Assembly (NCBI GenBank): GCA_000495735.1
Contig: AYMD01000009.1
Span: 34,575 to 98,574, forward strand
Length of the DNA: 64,000 nucleotides
Origin: an uncultured Acidilobus sp. JCHS
Lineage (GTDB): Archaea > Thermoproteota > Thermoprotei_A > Sulfolobales > Acidilobaceae
Direction: 5' to 3'
Shown here one piece after another: positions 41,723-50,588 of the stretch; within the stretch, counting starts at the first letter, position 1, and each line of letters begins with the position of its first letter. A program made the position numbers and the translations under genes. The notes beneath the pieces are model-generated. The model searched no databases and was not told the DNA's origin. It saw nothing but the letters and a program-made list of their open reading frames with translations.

Positions 41723-43110
41723 CTCTGCTGCCCCTCCAGCTCCGCAACCTTCCTCGCTATGGCTATGACCTTCTGGGCCACCTCCTCAGCGCTCCTGCCG
41801 AACACGAAGGCCCCTGGCTCCTTGCCGAAGTCGCCATAGTCGTAGATCACGTCGACGGGTCCCCCTGACCTCTCTAGGGCCCTCCTAATGCCCCAAGGTA
41901 TTGACCCTCCCTCGGCCTCCTTGACCTCCTTAGGCTCCTCGCGCCTGTCATAGTATGAGGTCCTGAGCCCCAGCGAGTGAACGGCCTTAGCTATTAGGTC
42001 GTTGAGGGCTATGTTGGCGGCCGCCCTGTACTCGGGGTAGAGCTCCATGAACGTGAGGATCGCCCTGGCCACGTGGCTTGAGGCGCCAGGCCTCGGATCG
42101 CCGTGTATCACCAGCCTGTCCCTGAACCTCGTTATCCTCCCTGGCACGGCAATTACGTCATCTGTCGACCTTGAGTACGGGGACTCTACGGCCACCCCAA
42201 AGTTCATAGATATCTCTGGCACCAGCCTGCTGACCTCACGCTCGTTCTGCTTAAGGGCCTCCAGCACCCTCTCAAGCTCCTCTATTGCCAGGTACCTCTG
42301 GGCCGGCACGTAAAGCCAGGCAACCGGGTTGACCGGGCCGTGGCCCTTGCCAAGCCTTAGGCCATAGTCTATGGCAACCGTTACGAGCTCCTTGGCCTTG
42401 GCCACCGCGTCAGGCACGCTCAAGCCCTTGGCCAGGAACGCCGCTATGGCGGCGGAGAAGGAGCACCCAGTCCCATGTGTTGTCGTGGTTTCAATCCTCC
42501 TGGCCCTGTACTCGTAGAAGCCGCCGTTATAGTACATCACGTCCACTGACTCGGGCCCCGAGAGGTGGCCACCCTTCACTACAACCGCCTGGGCCCCTGT
42601 CATATCAGCTATGGCCTTAGCTGCCCTCCTGGCAGAGTCCACGTCAACGACCTTAACCCCTGAGAGCCTCTCGGCCTCAGGAGCGTTGGGGGTCACAACG
42701 GTAGCCCTGGGCAGGAGCTCCCTAACTAACGCCTCTATGGCGTCATCCTTGAGCAGCTGGGCTCCGCTCTTAGCGATCATCACAGGGTCTACCACTAACG
42801 GGAAGTCGTAGGACCTCAGCTCGGCGGCCACGGCGCTCACAATCTCCCTGTTGCTCAGCATCCCCGTCTTAGCGGCGTCAACCCCCATGTCCTCATGGAC
42901 GACCCTTATCTGAAGCCTCACCATGTCAGGCGAGACGTCATAGATGCCGGCCACCTCGTAGGTGTTCTGGGCCGTGACGCTGGTCACGGCCAGCGTGCCG
43001 TGGACGCCCGCCACCGCAAAGGTCTTCAGGTCAGCGGCTATCCCAGCGCCTCCCCCGCTGTCAACGCCCGCTATGGTCATGGCCACGGGCAAAGGCTTAC
43101 CCGCCCTCAT
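41719..43110 (-). CDS. thiDN: ThiD-ThiN fusion: HMP(-P) kinase and thiamine-phosphate synthase
   Basis: 463 residues. N-terminal ribokinase-like ThiD (about 1-270): [46 protein letters not shown], and [15 protein letters not shown] with the catalytic GTGC. C-terminal ThiN (about 290-463): [63 protein letters not shown]. It phosphorylates hydroxymethylpyrimidine and joins it with thiazole phosphate, replacing ThiE. Operon with the PurM-fold gene upstream (14-base overlap). Confidence 0.92.
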   Translation of the reverse strand: MRAGKPLPVAMTIAGVDSGGGAGIAADLKTFAVAGVHGTLAVTSVTAQNTYEVAGIYDVSPDMVRLQIRVVHEDMGVDAAKTGMLSNREIVSAVAAELRSYDFPLVVDPVMIAKSGAQLLKDDAIEALVRELLPRATVVTPNAPEAERLSGVKVVDVDSARRAAKAIADMTGAQAVVVKGGHLSGPESVDVMYYNGGFYEYRARRIETTTTHGTGCSFSAAIAAFLAKGLSVPDAVAKAKELVTVAIDYGLRLGKGHGPVNPVAWLYVPAQRYLAIEELERVLEALKQNEREVSRLVPEISMNFGVAVESPYSRSTDDVIAVPGRITRFRDRLVIHGDPRPGASSHVARAILTFMELYPEYRAAANIALNDLIAKAVHSLGLRTSYYDRREEPKEVKEAEGGSIPWGIRRALERSGGPVDVIYDYGDFGKEPGAFVFGRSAEEVAQKVIAIARKVAELEGQQS

Positions 43111-44176
43111 GCCCCCTCACCATCTCAAGGGCCCTGAAGAACAGGGGCCAGAAGGGGTCCTGCCCGGGCTGCCGTATAAGCCTTTCAGAGCCGTCATCAA
43201 CCAGGTAGACCCCTTTGCCCTCGACGACCTCGCCTATGACCGCGGCCTCTATGCCCCTTGACCTGAGGAGCTCCAGGGCCCTGTCCTCGAGGCCCCTCCT
43301 GACGGCGGCTATCAGCGTCCCCTCGCTGATTGACGCGAAGGGGTCCACCTTAATCCCCGTGAGCTCCGAGAAGGCCTCTAAGACCTTCATTACGTCGTCC
43401 CTTACGAAGAGCTTCTCCCTGAAGACCCTTATGGAGACCCCGCTCGCCTCAGCTACGTCGTTGAGCGCTCCCCAGACGCCGTACTCGGTCGCGTCGTGCA
43501 TCGCCGTCACGCCGTCCCTTAGGCCAAGCTGGGCCAGGGTGAGGGCGTCGTCGACTACTGACTGAAGCCAGAAGATCTCCTGGGCCCTCCTCGCGAACTC
43601 CTTGCCGTAGCGCCTCTCAAGGACCTCAGGGAACATTGAGGCCAGTATGCCCGCGGTCTCAACGGCGGCCCCCTTAGTCATTATCACGACGTCACCAGGC
43701 CTCGCCATGGCTGAGGTCACGAAGTGGTCCCTCTTGGTGACGCCGACCATGACAGCCCCTCCTATCATGGGGTAATCAATTCCTCCGTACCTCCCCGTGT
43801 GGCCGGCCACTATCGTAATCCCAAGCCTCCTGCACTCGTTATGTATTGCCCTCCAAAGCCTCTCGAGCTCCTCGTCAGTCATCCTCAGGGGCAGGTTTAG
43901 GTCAATGAAGAGGTACCTCGGCGGGACCCCTGAGACCGCCACGTCGCTGGCCAGTATGTGGACTGCGAACCAGGCGCTCTTCTCCCACCCGTACTCAGGC
44001 ACCACGTAGACCGGGTCCACCTCGAATACGAGGTCATAGTCACCGACCCTCACGACCCCAAAGTCGACGCCAAACTGAGGCCCCACTATTACTGAGGCGT
44101 CCTCGGCCCCCAGGTTTGGAAATATGACCCTCTCGAAGAGCCCCCTGTTCACCTTACCTATGACTGGTGCTGCCAT
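43097..44176 (-). CDS. PurM/HypE-superfamily protein linked to thiamine genes
   Basis: 359 residues, two-domain PurM fold: [81 protein letters not shown], and [13 protein letters not shown]. It resembles archaeal HypE-like/AIR-synthase-related proteins. It is cotranscribed with thiDN, which suggests a thiamine-related kinase or dehydratase activity, but the substrate is unknown. Its ATG at 44174-44176 is behind a TATA-like CATTTTAATGG and an inverted repeat. Confidence 0.75.
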   Translation of the reverse strand: MAAPVIGKVNRGLFERVIFPNLGAEDASVIVGPQFGVDFGVVRVGDYDLVFEVDPVYVVPEYGWEKSAWFAVHILASDVAVSGVPPRYLFIDLNLPLRMTDEELERLWRAIHNECRRLGITIVAGHTGRYGGIDYPMIGGAVMVGVTKRDHFVTSAMARPGDVVIMTKGAAVETAGILASMFPEVLERRYGKEFARRAQEIFWLQSVVDDALTLAQLGLRDGVTAMHDATEYGVWGALNDVAEASGVSIRVFREKLFVRDDVMKVLEAFSELTGIKVDPFASISEGTLIAAVRRGLEDRALELLRSRGIEAAVIGEVVEGKGVYLVDDGSERLIRQPGQDPFWPLFFRALEMVRGHEGG

Positions 44177-44188
44177 GAGGCCACCTCA

Positions 44189-44207
44189 TTACCACTGTAA
44201 GTAGTAA
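44189..44207. promoter_or_regulatory. Operator-like inverted repeat at the thiamine operon promoter
   Basis: TTACCACT-GTA-AGTAGTAA: 8-bp arms with one mismatch. On the minus strand it lies between the TATA-like CATTTTAATGG (about 44214-44224) and the start codon of the PurM-fold gene, over the likely transcription start. Archaeal thiamine genes are commonly controlled by a ThiR-type repressor; this site is a candidate. Confidence 0.4.
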
Positions 44208-44343
44208 CAGGGCCATTAAAATGCCTTGCTATAAAAGTCAAAGGCTTTAGCTCAATGCTATGAGCCCACTAAGTGGGCAGGCCTCTGTCAGCGCCCGTTT
44301 AGATAACCTCCTTTAAAGGCCTCCAACATTACAGCGAAGCGAC

Positions 44344-45342
44344 TTGAGGCCAAAGGCGCTTTACGTGAGCTCCAGCGTCGGCCTGGGCCACGTGACGAGG
44401 GACTATAGGCTCTCCCGCCTCCTTGACTGGGCTGACATCACGTGGCTCACGGCAGGCAGAGCGCTTGACTACCTGAGGGCGAGGGGCGAGAGTGTTCACG
44501 AGCTGTCATATGAGCTGAGGAGCCTGGGCGACTCACTGATGAACGTAATAAGGGGCTGCAGGGTAACTTACTCGCCCCTTGGCCTCCTGAGGCTCTACAA
44601 GGACCTCAGGCACAACGCTGACCTGGTCAGGGACCACCTTGACCTAGAGGCCTATGACCTGGTTATAGGCGATGAGCCCTGGGAGCTCATGATGAGCGGC
44701 CTGAAGGTCCCTGAGAGATCTGTCCTGATAACTGACATAACGTCCCTGGGCAGCTCAGACAACCTCATAATGAGGAGGGTGAACTCCTGGATCAGGGCTA
44801 AGTTCCTTCAGTTCAGGCTCAGGTTTAACGTCAGCCTCTGGGACAGGGCCGAGGGCTTCCTGTCGCCCGGCCAGCTGGCGACCCATGAGGCCTACCCGAC
44901 GCCAAGTGACGACGATCTCATCGTGATAAACCTGGGCGGCACCGACGCAGGGAACTCGGCAGCTGAGGCCATATCAGCCCTGCTCGAGGCCAGGGGGCTC
45001 AGGACAGCGATAATAGGCGGCCGCAGCTTCAGGCCGAACCCTGTTGACGTGATAGCCAGCGCGAGGGCCCTCGTGACCCTGGCTGGCTACTCAAGCCTCG
45101 TGGAGGCCTCGATGCTCAGGAAGAGGGCCGTCATACTGAAGATAGGCGGCCACTTCGAGCATGAGGAGAACGCCAGGGTCTTCGAGGGGAGGAGCGGGTA
45201 CAGAGTCCTGAGCTGCGACAGGGCGACGCCAGAGGAAGTGTACAGGGCGTTAAGCGAGGTCCTCGGTGAAGAACCTGACCCGCCGGCCGTTAAGGACTCA
45301 GCGCAAGAGATAGCGTCCATGATAAGGAGGCTGACTAAATAA
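44344..45342 (+). CDS. MurG-like (GT28/GT-B) glycosyltransferase
   Basis: 332 residues. N-terminal ALYVSSSVGLGHVTRDYRLS is the GxGHxxR nucleotide-sugar-transferase start of MurG/GT28 proteins; VIGDEPWELM and later VINLGGTDAGNS, AIIGG and LVTLAGYSSLVEASMLRKRA (donor-binding region) continue the fold. It probably transfers a sugar to a lipid or protein carrier. TTG start at 44344 with a TATA-like CTTTAAAGG about 25 bases upstream (44312-44320). Confidence 0.75.
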   Translation: MRPKALYVSSSVGLGHVTRDYRLSRLLDWADITWLTAGRALDYLRARGESVHELSYELRSLGDSLMNVIRGCRVTYSPLGLLRLYKDLRHNADLVRDHLDLEAYDLVIGDEPWELMMSGLKVPERSVLITDITSLGSSDNLIMRRVNSWIRAKFLQFRLRFNVSLWDRAEGFLSPGQLATHEAYPTPSDDDLIVINLGGTDAGNSAAEAISALLEARGLRTAIIGGRSFRPNPVDVIASARALVTLAGYSSLVEASMLRKRAVILKIGGHFEHEENARVFEGRSGYRVLSCDRATPEEVYRALSEVLGEEPDPPAVKDSAQEIASMIRRLTK

Positions 45343-45409
45343 TGGCGTCAGCCTTAACTGAGCGGGCTTATGCTAAGGGATTTTTAGTTAAGTCGACGCT
45401 ACCAGCGCG

Positions 45410-46327
45410 GTGCTGAACTTGGGGCTGACCGAGCAGGACCTCGTGGCGGCCTTCTATGAGATGGTTACGACCGCCGCCACGAGCATCCCTGAGGACGTCT
45501 ATAAGGCCCTGAGGGAGGGTTACGAGAGGGAGACCAACCCCATCGCCAAGAGGCAGTTAGGGGCCATACTGAAAGATATAGAAATCGCCTGCAGCCGTAA
45601 GGTACCTATATGTCAGGACACCGGCACACCCTACTTCTTCTTCGAGATGGGGGAGAACTTCCCGCTCAGGCTGGGCGCCGTGAGGGCCGCCGTGGAGGCC
45701 GTGAGGAGGGCCACAAAGGACGGCTACCTGAGACCTAACGCCGTGGACCCCTTCTACAAGAAGAACAGCGGTGACAACACTGGCAGGTACATACCGTGGA
45801 TACACATAGACCTGGTCGAGGGCGACCAGCTGAGGGCGTGGTTCATGACTAAGGGGGGAGGGAGCGAGGCGCCGGCCACGCTGATAATGAGCGAGCCCAT
45901 ACTAGGCTTCGAGAAGCTGAAGTCAGGCGTCATAGACACCATAGTCAAGTACGGCCCCCTGCCCTGCCCCCCTGTCATAGTTGGGGTAGCTGTGGCCGCA
46001 GGGGCCGACATAGCCCTGACGCTGGCGAAGAAGGCCCTCCTGAGGCCCATACGCGAGAGGAACCCTGACCCCAACATAGCTAAGCTGGAGGTGGAGTTGC
46101 TCAATGCGCTCAACAAGCTAGGCCTCGGCCCCCACGGCTTCGGGGGAGGCGTGACGGCCCTTGACGTGAAGATAGACTACGCCTACAGGCACCCGGCCAC
46201 GTTCGCCATAGGCATAGTAACTAGCTGCTGGGCCACGAGGAGGGCCTCGGCCATAATAAGGCCTGACGGCAGCTGGGAGCTGACAAGTAAGCACATTAGG
46301 TACGTCGGGGGTGGATGCACCCTATGA
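45410..46327 (+). CDS. fumA: Fumarate hydratase class I, alpha subunit
   Basis: 305 residues. The three [4Fe-4S] cysteines are visible in RKVPICQDTGTPYFF, YGPLPCPPVIVGV and IVTSCWATRRA. It hydrates fumarate to malate with the beta subunit encoded next (ATGA overlap at 46324-46327). GTG start at 45410. With citrate synthase (55164) it supports an operating citric acid cycle. Confidence 0.93.
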   Translation: MLNLGLTEQDLVAAFYEMVTTAATSIPEDVYKALREGYERETNPIAKRQLGAILKDIEIACSRKVPICQDTGTPYFFFEMGENFPLRLGAVRAAVEAVRRATKDGYLRPNAVDPFYKKNSGDNTGRYIPWIHIDLVEGDQLRAWFMTKGGGSEAPATLIMSEPILGFEKLKSGVIDTIVKYGPLPCPPVIVGVAVAAGADIALTLAKKALLRPIRERNPDPNIAKLEVELLNALNKLGLGPHGFGGGVTALDVKIDYAYRHPATFAIGIVTSCWATRRASAIIRPDGSWELTSKHIRYVGGGCTL

Positions 46328-46947
46328 GCGCCAGGGAGTTCCACCTCAGGACCCCGCTCTCGGACTCCGACGTAGAGAGGCTCAGGATAGGCGACATAGT
46401 TTACCTCAGCGGCACCGTCGTCACGGCCAGGGACGAGGCCCACGAGCTGGCCCTTGAAATACTGAGGTCGGGAGGCCAGCTGCCGGTCGACCTGAGGGGG
46501 CTCGCGCTCTACCACTGCGGGCCCGTAGCGGTGAAGCAGCCTGACGGCAGCTGGAAGGTCATAGCGGCCGGGCCCACGACAAGCATGAGGATGGAGAGCG
46601 TTGAGCCTGAATTCATAGAGAGGACCGGGGTGAAGATGATAATAGGCAAGGGCGGCATGGGCCCGAGGACCGCTGAGGCCATGAGGAAGTTCAAGGCCGT
46701 CTACGCCGTCTTCACCGGCGGCGCGGGGGCGCTGGCAGCCGAGGCCATAAAGTCTGTTAAGGCCGTCCACTGGCTTGACAAGCTTGGCATGGCTGAGGCC
46801 ATGTGGGTCTTTGAGGTCGAGGAGTTCGGCCCCCTGACGATAACGATAGACAGCACCGGGGCCAACTACTACGAGACGAGGCTGAGGGAGGTAGCTGAGA
46901 ACGCGAGGGCCGTCAAGAGGGAGCTGGGGCTTCCAGCCGAGGAGTGA
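46324..46947 (+). CDS. fumB: Fumarate hydratase class I, beta subunit
   Basis: About 207 residues from the ATG at 46324 (ATG 46315 is an alternative). Features: RIGDIVYLSGTVVTARDEAH, VAAGPTTSMRMES, MIIGKGGMGPRTAEAM, and VHWLDKLGMAEAMWVFEVEEF. These match the swivelling C-terminal half of class I fumarases/tartrate dehydratases. The 3' end overlaps the convergent sufD gene by 35 bases. Confidence 0.92.
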   Translation: MSAREFHLRTPLSDSDVERLRIGDIVYLSGTVVTARDEAHELALEILRSGGQLPVDLRGLALYHCGPVAVKQPDGSWKVIAAGPTTSMRMESVEPEFIERTGVKMIIGKGGMGPRTAEAMRKFKAVYAVFTGGAGALAAEAIKSVKAVHWLDKLGMAEAMWVFEVEEFGPLTITIDSTGANYYETRLREVAENARAVKRELGLPAEE

Positions 46948-48049
46948 GCCCGCCAGTAAGGGACCTCTTCACTAGGGCGTAAGCTAACGACCTGGCAGTC
47001 CCAGCGGCCTCGCCTGGCACCCCGCTGAGCCCTATCAGGTGGTCAACCCTGCCCCTCAGGAGCAGCTCCATGGCCTCGCCAGGGCTAAGACCCCTGCTCT
47101 CCAGGTAGAACAGCTGGTCCCCCGGCAGCCTGTACTGGGCGGCCCTATGGGAGGCCACGTTAACGTCACCTGTCTCTATCCTCATCATAGGCATCGTGTA
47201 GGCCCTCGCCTGCTCGTCAAGCAGGAGCGCCTCCACGATGAACCTTGACGAGGAGCCCGCTGCCTGAGGCGTCAGGATCGCCGTGCCCCTGACGGAGACT
47301 AGCGAGGGGCCGGAGGCTACGCCGAGCCCGTAGACGTCGGCGGAGGAGTCCCTGCCCCCCTGAACTGTATCTACCAAGTTGTCAACTCTGGCGGCGCCCC
47401 ATGAGAACGTGAGGGAGGCGTGCGTGAGCCTCGACCGAGCCGCCATCACCGTCTGCTCATCGACCCTCTCAACGGCCGAGGGCGAGGCAACCACAAGCGA
47501 GGAGAGGGAGGCCCTGACGCCGACGGCCCTCCTGATGAGATAGGCCGTGGGCCACCTGGGGTCGGGCTCCGCCACTATGAGGACGCTCGCCCTGGCGCCT
47601 TCCTTGACCTTCACCTCAACGCCTGTCGAGCCCGGGGCGCCCCTGGGCGCGTATATTATGACGTCAGCCTCGGCCCTCTCAGGCACGTTGATGACTAGGT
47701 GCTGTGAGGCCCAGGCCTCGCCCGTTGGCCTGCAGAGGGCCACCCTGAGCCTGCCCTTGGCATCAACTAGGTGAGCGCCCTCAAGCCTAGCCACGTGCTC
47801 GCTGTAGAGCCTGGAGGCCCTCAGGTCAAGGAGCGTCTCGTCAATGTCGTAGTTGTAGTCGGACCCGCAGGGCCCAAGGACTAGGTCCCACTTCCCCCTG
47901 GGCCTCTCATAGCTCACCTGGCCCGGCCTGTCAAGGACCTCCTCAAAGCTCCTCCAGTCCGTGTAGTACTTGGTCACCGGCGAGTCTGCGACCTTCTGCC
48001 ACGGCGTCACCTTTGAGTACTCGAGCGCCCTCGCCCTCAGCTTGTTCAC
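46913..48049 (-). CDS. sufD: SufD, Fe-S cluster scaffold component
   Basis: 378 residues. Third gene of sufC-sufB-sufD. The beta-helix core shows DVIIYAPRGAPGSTGVEVKV, SSADVYGLGVASG, SSRFIVEALLLDEQARAYTM, and the SufBD C-terminal VASHRAAQYRLPGDQLFYLE followed by SRGLSPGEAMELLLRG. The SufBC2D complex builds and transfers iron-sulfur clusters in the cytosol. It starts 6 bases after sufB. Confidence 0.9.
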   Translation of the reverse strand: MNKLRARALEYSKVTPWQKVADSPVTKYYTDWRSFEEVLDRPGQVSYERPRGKWDLVLGPCGSDYNYDIDETLLDLRASRLYSEHVARLEGAHLVDAKGRLRVALCRPTGEAWASQHLVINVPERAEADVIIYAPRGAPGSTGVEVKVKEGARASVLIVAEPDPRWPTAYLIRRAVGVRASLSSLVVASPSAVERVDEQTVMAARSRLTHASLTFSWGAARVDNLVDTVQGGRDSSADVYGLGVASGPSLVSVRGTAILTPQAAGSSSRFIVEALLLDEQARAYTMPMMRIETGDVNVASHRAAQYRLPGDQLFYLESRGLSPGEAMELLLRGRVDHLIGLSGVPGEAAGTARSLAYALVKRSLTGGLTPRLEAPAPS

Positions 48050-48055
48050 AGCCTT

Positions 48056-49498
48056 TCACCCAACTGAGCCGAGCTCGCTGAACTCGAGCTCTATGACCTT
48101 CAGCAGTATGCTTACGGTCTCCAGCGGCAGGCCCCTCAGGACGTCCCTTATGAAGCCGCTCACTATCATGGCCTTGGCCTCCCCCTCCTTCACCCCCCTT
48201 GAGGCAAGGTAGAAGAGCTGGTCCTCCCCCAGGCGCCCAACCGTGGCCTCATGGGTTACCTCAGCTGTAGGCTCGTCTACCTCGTTCCTCGGCAACGTGT
48301 AAGCCCTGCTCTCCTTGTCAAGTATTAGGCTGTCACACTGGACGTGGGACAGGCTGTTGGTAGCGCCTCTCAGGACCTTGACGAGGCCCCTGTAGGTGGC
48401 TATGCCGCCGCCGGAGCTTATGCTCTTAGATATTATCAGGCTCCTAGTGTTCGGCGCCGCGTGGATCGCCTTAGCGCCCACGTCCTTTATCTTGCCCGGG
48501 CCGTTAGCTATGCCTATCGATATGTTCTTCGTCCTGGCCCCTGGGCCCTTGAGCACCGTGGTGGGGTAAGTTAAAGTTATCCTGCTCCCTATGCTCCCCT
48601 CGACCCACTCCACGCTGGCTTCCTCCTCCGCTATGGCCCTCTTGTTGTTGAAGTTTACGATGCTGCCGCTCCAGTTCTGTATAGTGGTGAAGTGGACCTC
48701 AGACCTCCTCTTAGCATATATTTCCACCATCCCGTCGTGAAAGCTGAACTTCTTGAGCACCGGCGCGGCGCAGCCCTCTATGAAGTGCATGTAGCTCCCT
48801 TCGTCGGCGACTATGAGGGTGTGCTCAAACTGGCCCTCCATCTCGCCGCCTATCAGGAAGAACGCCTCGACAGGGTTGATGACCTTGGTCCCAGGCGGAA
48901 GGTAGACGAAGGCCCCTCCGCTCCAGAGGGCGTAGTGAAGGGCTGCGAACTTGTGATCAGCCATGGGGAAGACCCTGCCGAAGTACTCCTTTACGAGGTC
49001 TGGGTACCTCTTGACGGCCTCGTCCATTGACAGGAAGACCACGTTCTTTTTCTTCAGCTCCTCCTTCACCCTCGTTATCACGTTCTCGCTGTCGAAGACT
49101 GCCGTGAGGCCCGAGAGGACCTTGGCCTCAGCCTCAGGCAGGCCAAGCTTGGCGTAGGCGTCCCTCAGCCAGTCGGGGAGCTGGTCCCAGCTCTCTGCGG
49201 CCTCCACCTTAGGCCTCACGTAGGCAGCTATCTCATCGAGGTCAACGCTCTCAACGCCCTCAAGCCAGTTAGGCGCCGGCAGCTTCTCGAAGGTCTCAAG
49301 GGCCCTGAGCCTGAGAAGCCTCATCCACTCGGGCTCGCCCTTAGACCTAGAGATCTCCTCGATTAGGTCCCTCGATATCCTGCCCCTTATCTCAACCTCC
49401 TTAGGATACGGCATCACCCTGCCGAGCACGCTCCCCTCGCTCAGCTCTATTACCTCGCGTAGCTCCCTCTCCCTCGCCACCCTGACCGGCTCGCCCAT
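48056..49498 (-). CDS. sufB: SufB, Fe-S cluster scaffold protein
   Basis: 480 residues, the full SufB length. Conserved stretches include GGAFVYLPPGTKV, ADEGSYMHFIEGCAAP (cluster-related Cys), VEIYAKRRSEVHFTTIQNWS, KDVGAKAIHAAPNTRS, and the C-terminal NEVDEPTAEVTHEATVGRLG with EDQLFYLASRGV. It is the main scaffold of the Suf system. ATG at 49496-49498 is directly adjacent to the sufC stop. Confidence 0.95.
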   Translation of the reverse strand: MGEPVRVARERELREVIELSEGSVLGRVMPYPKEVEIRGRISRDLIEEISRSKGEPEWMRLLRLRALETFEKLPAPNWLEGVESVDLDEIAAYVRPKVEAAESWDQLPDWLRDAYAKLGLPEAEAKVLSGLTAVFDSENVITRVKEELKKKNVVFLSMDEAVKRYPDLVKEYFGRVFPMADHKFAALHYALWSGGAFVYLPPGTKVINPVEAFFLIGGEMEGQFEHTLIVADEGSYMHFIEGCAAPVLKKFSFHDGMVEIYAKRRSEVHFTTIQNWSGSIVNFNNKRAIAEEEASVEWVEGSIGSRITLTYPTTVLKGPGARTKNISIGIANGPGKIKDVGAKAIHAAPNTRSLIISKSISSGGGIATYRGLVKVLRGATNSLSHVQCDSLILDKESRAYTLPRNEVDEPTAEVTHEATVGRLGEDQLFYLASRGVKEGEAKAMIVSGFIRDVLRGLPLETVSILLKVIELEFSELGSVG

Positions 49499-50248
49499 TT
49501 ACGACACCCCCTTCAGGAACGACTCGTAGCCCTCCTTGAGGACCCTCCTGACGAGCTCGTAGTCCCCCTCGGCCACTATGCGGCCCCTGTTAAGGACATA
49601 CGCCCTGTCAGGCCTCACGAAGTCCGCTATGCTGGCCTGGTGAGTTATCACAAGGACGCCCACCCCTGACCTCTTCATCTCAGCTATGGCCTCACCTATG
49701 ACCTTTATGCCGTCAACGTCCAGGCCGCTGTCCGGCTCGTCGAAGATGGCGTACCTTGGGTTCATGGCTAGGACCTGCAGGACCTCGGACCTCTTCCGCT
49801 CTCCCCCGCTGAAGCCCACGTTCACCTCCCTCTCCAACATCTCGTCGCTCAGCCCCAGCTGCCTGGCCTTGGCCCTGGCCCATGAGAGGAACCTGGGGTC
49901 AACGTAGCTCAGGTCAAAACCCTTGACCCTTAAGGCGTTTATCATGTTCAGGAGGTAGCTGAGCCTCACGCCAGGCACCTCAACAGGCGACTGGAAGGCG
50001 AGGGCGAGCCCCTTGAGGGCCCTTTCATAGGCTGGCAGCCCGGTCAGGTCAACCCCGTCGAGCTCTATTGAGCCCTTCGTAACCTTGTACCTGGGGTGAC
50101 CCATAACGGCGTAGGCCAGCGTGGTCTTGCCACTGCCGTTGGGGCCCATTAAGACTACGGCCTCGCCCCTCTCAACTCTTAGGGTTACTCCCCTCAGCAC
50201 CTCCTTGCCCTCAACCTCTACGTGAAGGTCGCTGACGCTCAATGGCAT
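49499..50248 (-). CDS. sufC: SufC, ATPase of the Suf system
   Basis: 249 residues. ABC ATPase of the SufC subgroup: Walker A LMGPNGSGKTTLAYAVMGHP, signature GFSGGERKRSEVLQVLAMNP, Walker B YAIFDEPDSGLDVDG, switch VITHQ. First gene of the operon; ATG at 50246-50248. TATA-like TTTTAAACTT at about 50278-50287 on the minus strand. Confidence 0.95.
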   Translation of the reverse strand: MPLSVSDLHVEVEGKEVLRGVTLRVERGEAVVLMGPNGSGKTTLAYAVMGHPRYKVTKGSIELDGVDLTGLPAYERALKGLALAFQSPVEVPGVRLSYLLNMINALRVKGFDLSYVDPRFLSWARAKARQLGLSDEMLEREVNVGFSGGERKRSEVLQVLAMNPRYAIFDEPDSGLDVDGIKVIGEAIAEMKRSGVGVLVITHQASIADFVRPDRAYVLNRGRIVAEGDYELVRRVLKEGYESFLKGVS

Positions 50249-50588
50249 CTCTAAGGCCCATTTCTTTAACGCAGTTAAAGTTTAAAAGCACGTGTCCAGT
50301 ACAAGGGGGAAGACCTCACCCTTCAAGGCGAGAAGGAGGTCTGTGAGAGCTCAAGCGCTTCTGCACGTGCCTAGCTATAGCCTCCGCGCAGCTGATGGCC
50401 ACTGATGGCTTCCTAGTGGGCAACCTCGTACTCACTGTAGGCCACGCTTCGACAAAATGGTCTTGACTAAGAACCTCGAGCTCAGCACATAATTGACCTC
50501 AAGGCGGCCTTTAATAGTTTGGACAAAATAATAATTATACAAACCCTTTTAAGGCAGCGTAAAGTGATATATCAGCAGAAAAGGCTTA
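50249..50588. other. Intergenic region between sufC and the radical SAM gene
   Basis: It holds the sufC promoter (about 50278-50287), a degenerate hairpin resembling IS605-type ends (GACCTCACCC...GAGAAGGAGGTC, about 50313-50342), a short direct repeat CTGATGGCCA/CTGATGGC near 50391-50415, and an AT-rich promoter with CCTTTTAAGG (50545-50554) for the gene at 50589. No ORF or RNA gene is recognisable. Confidence 0.5.
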
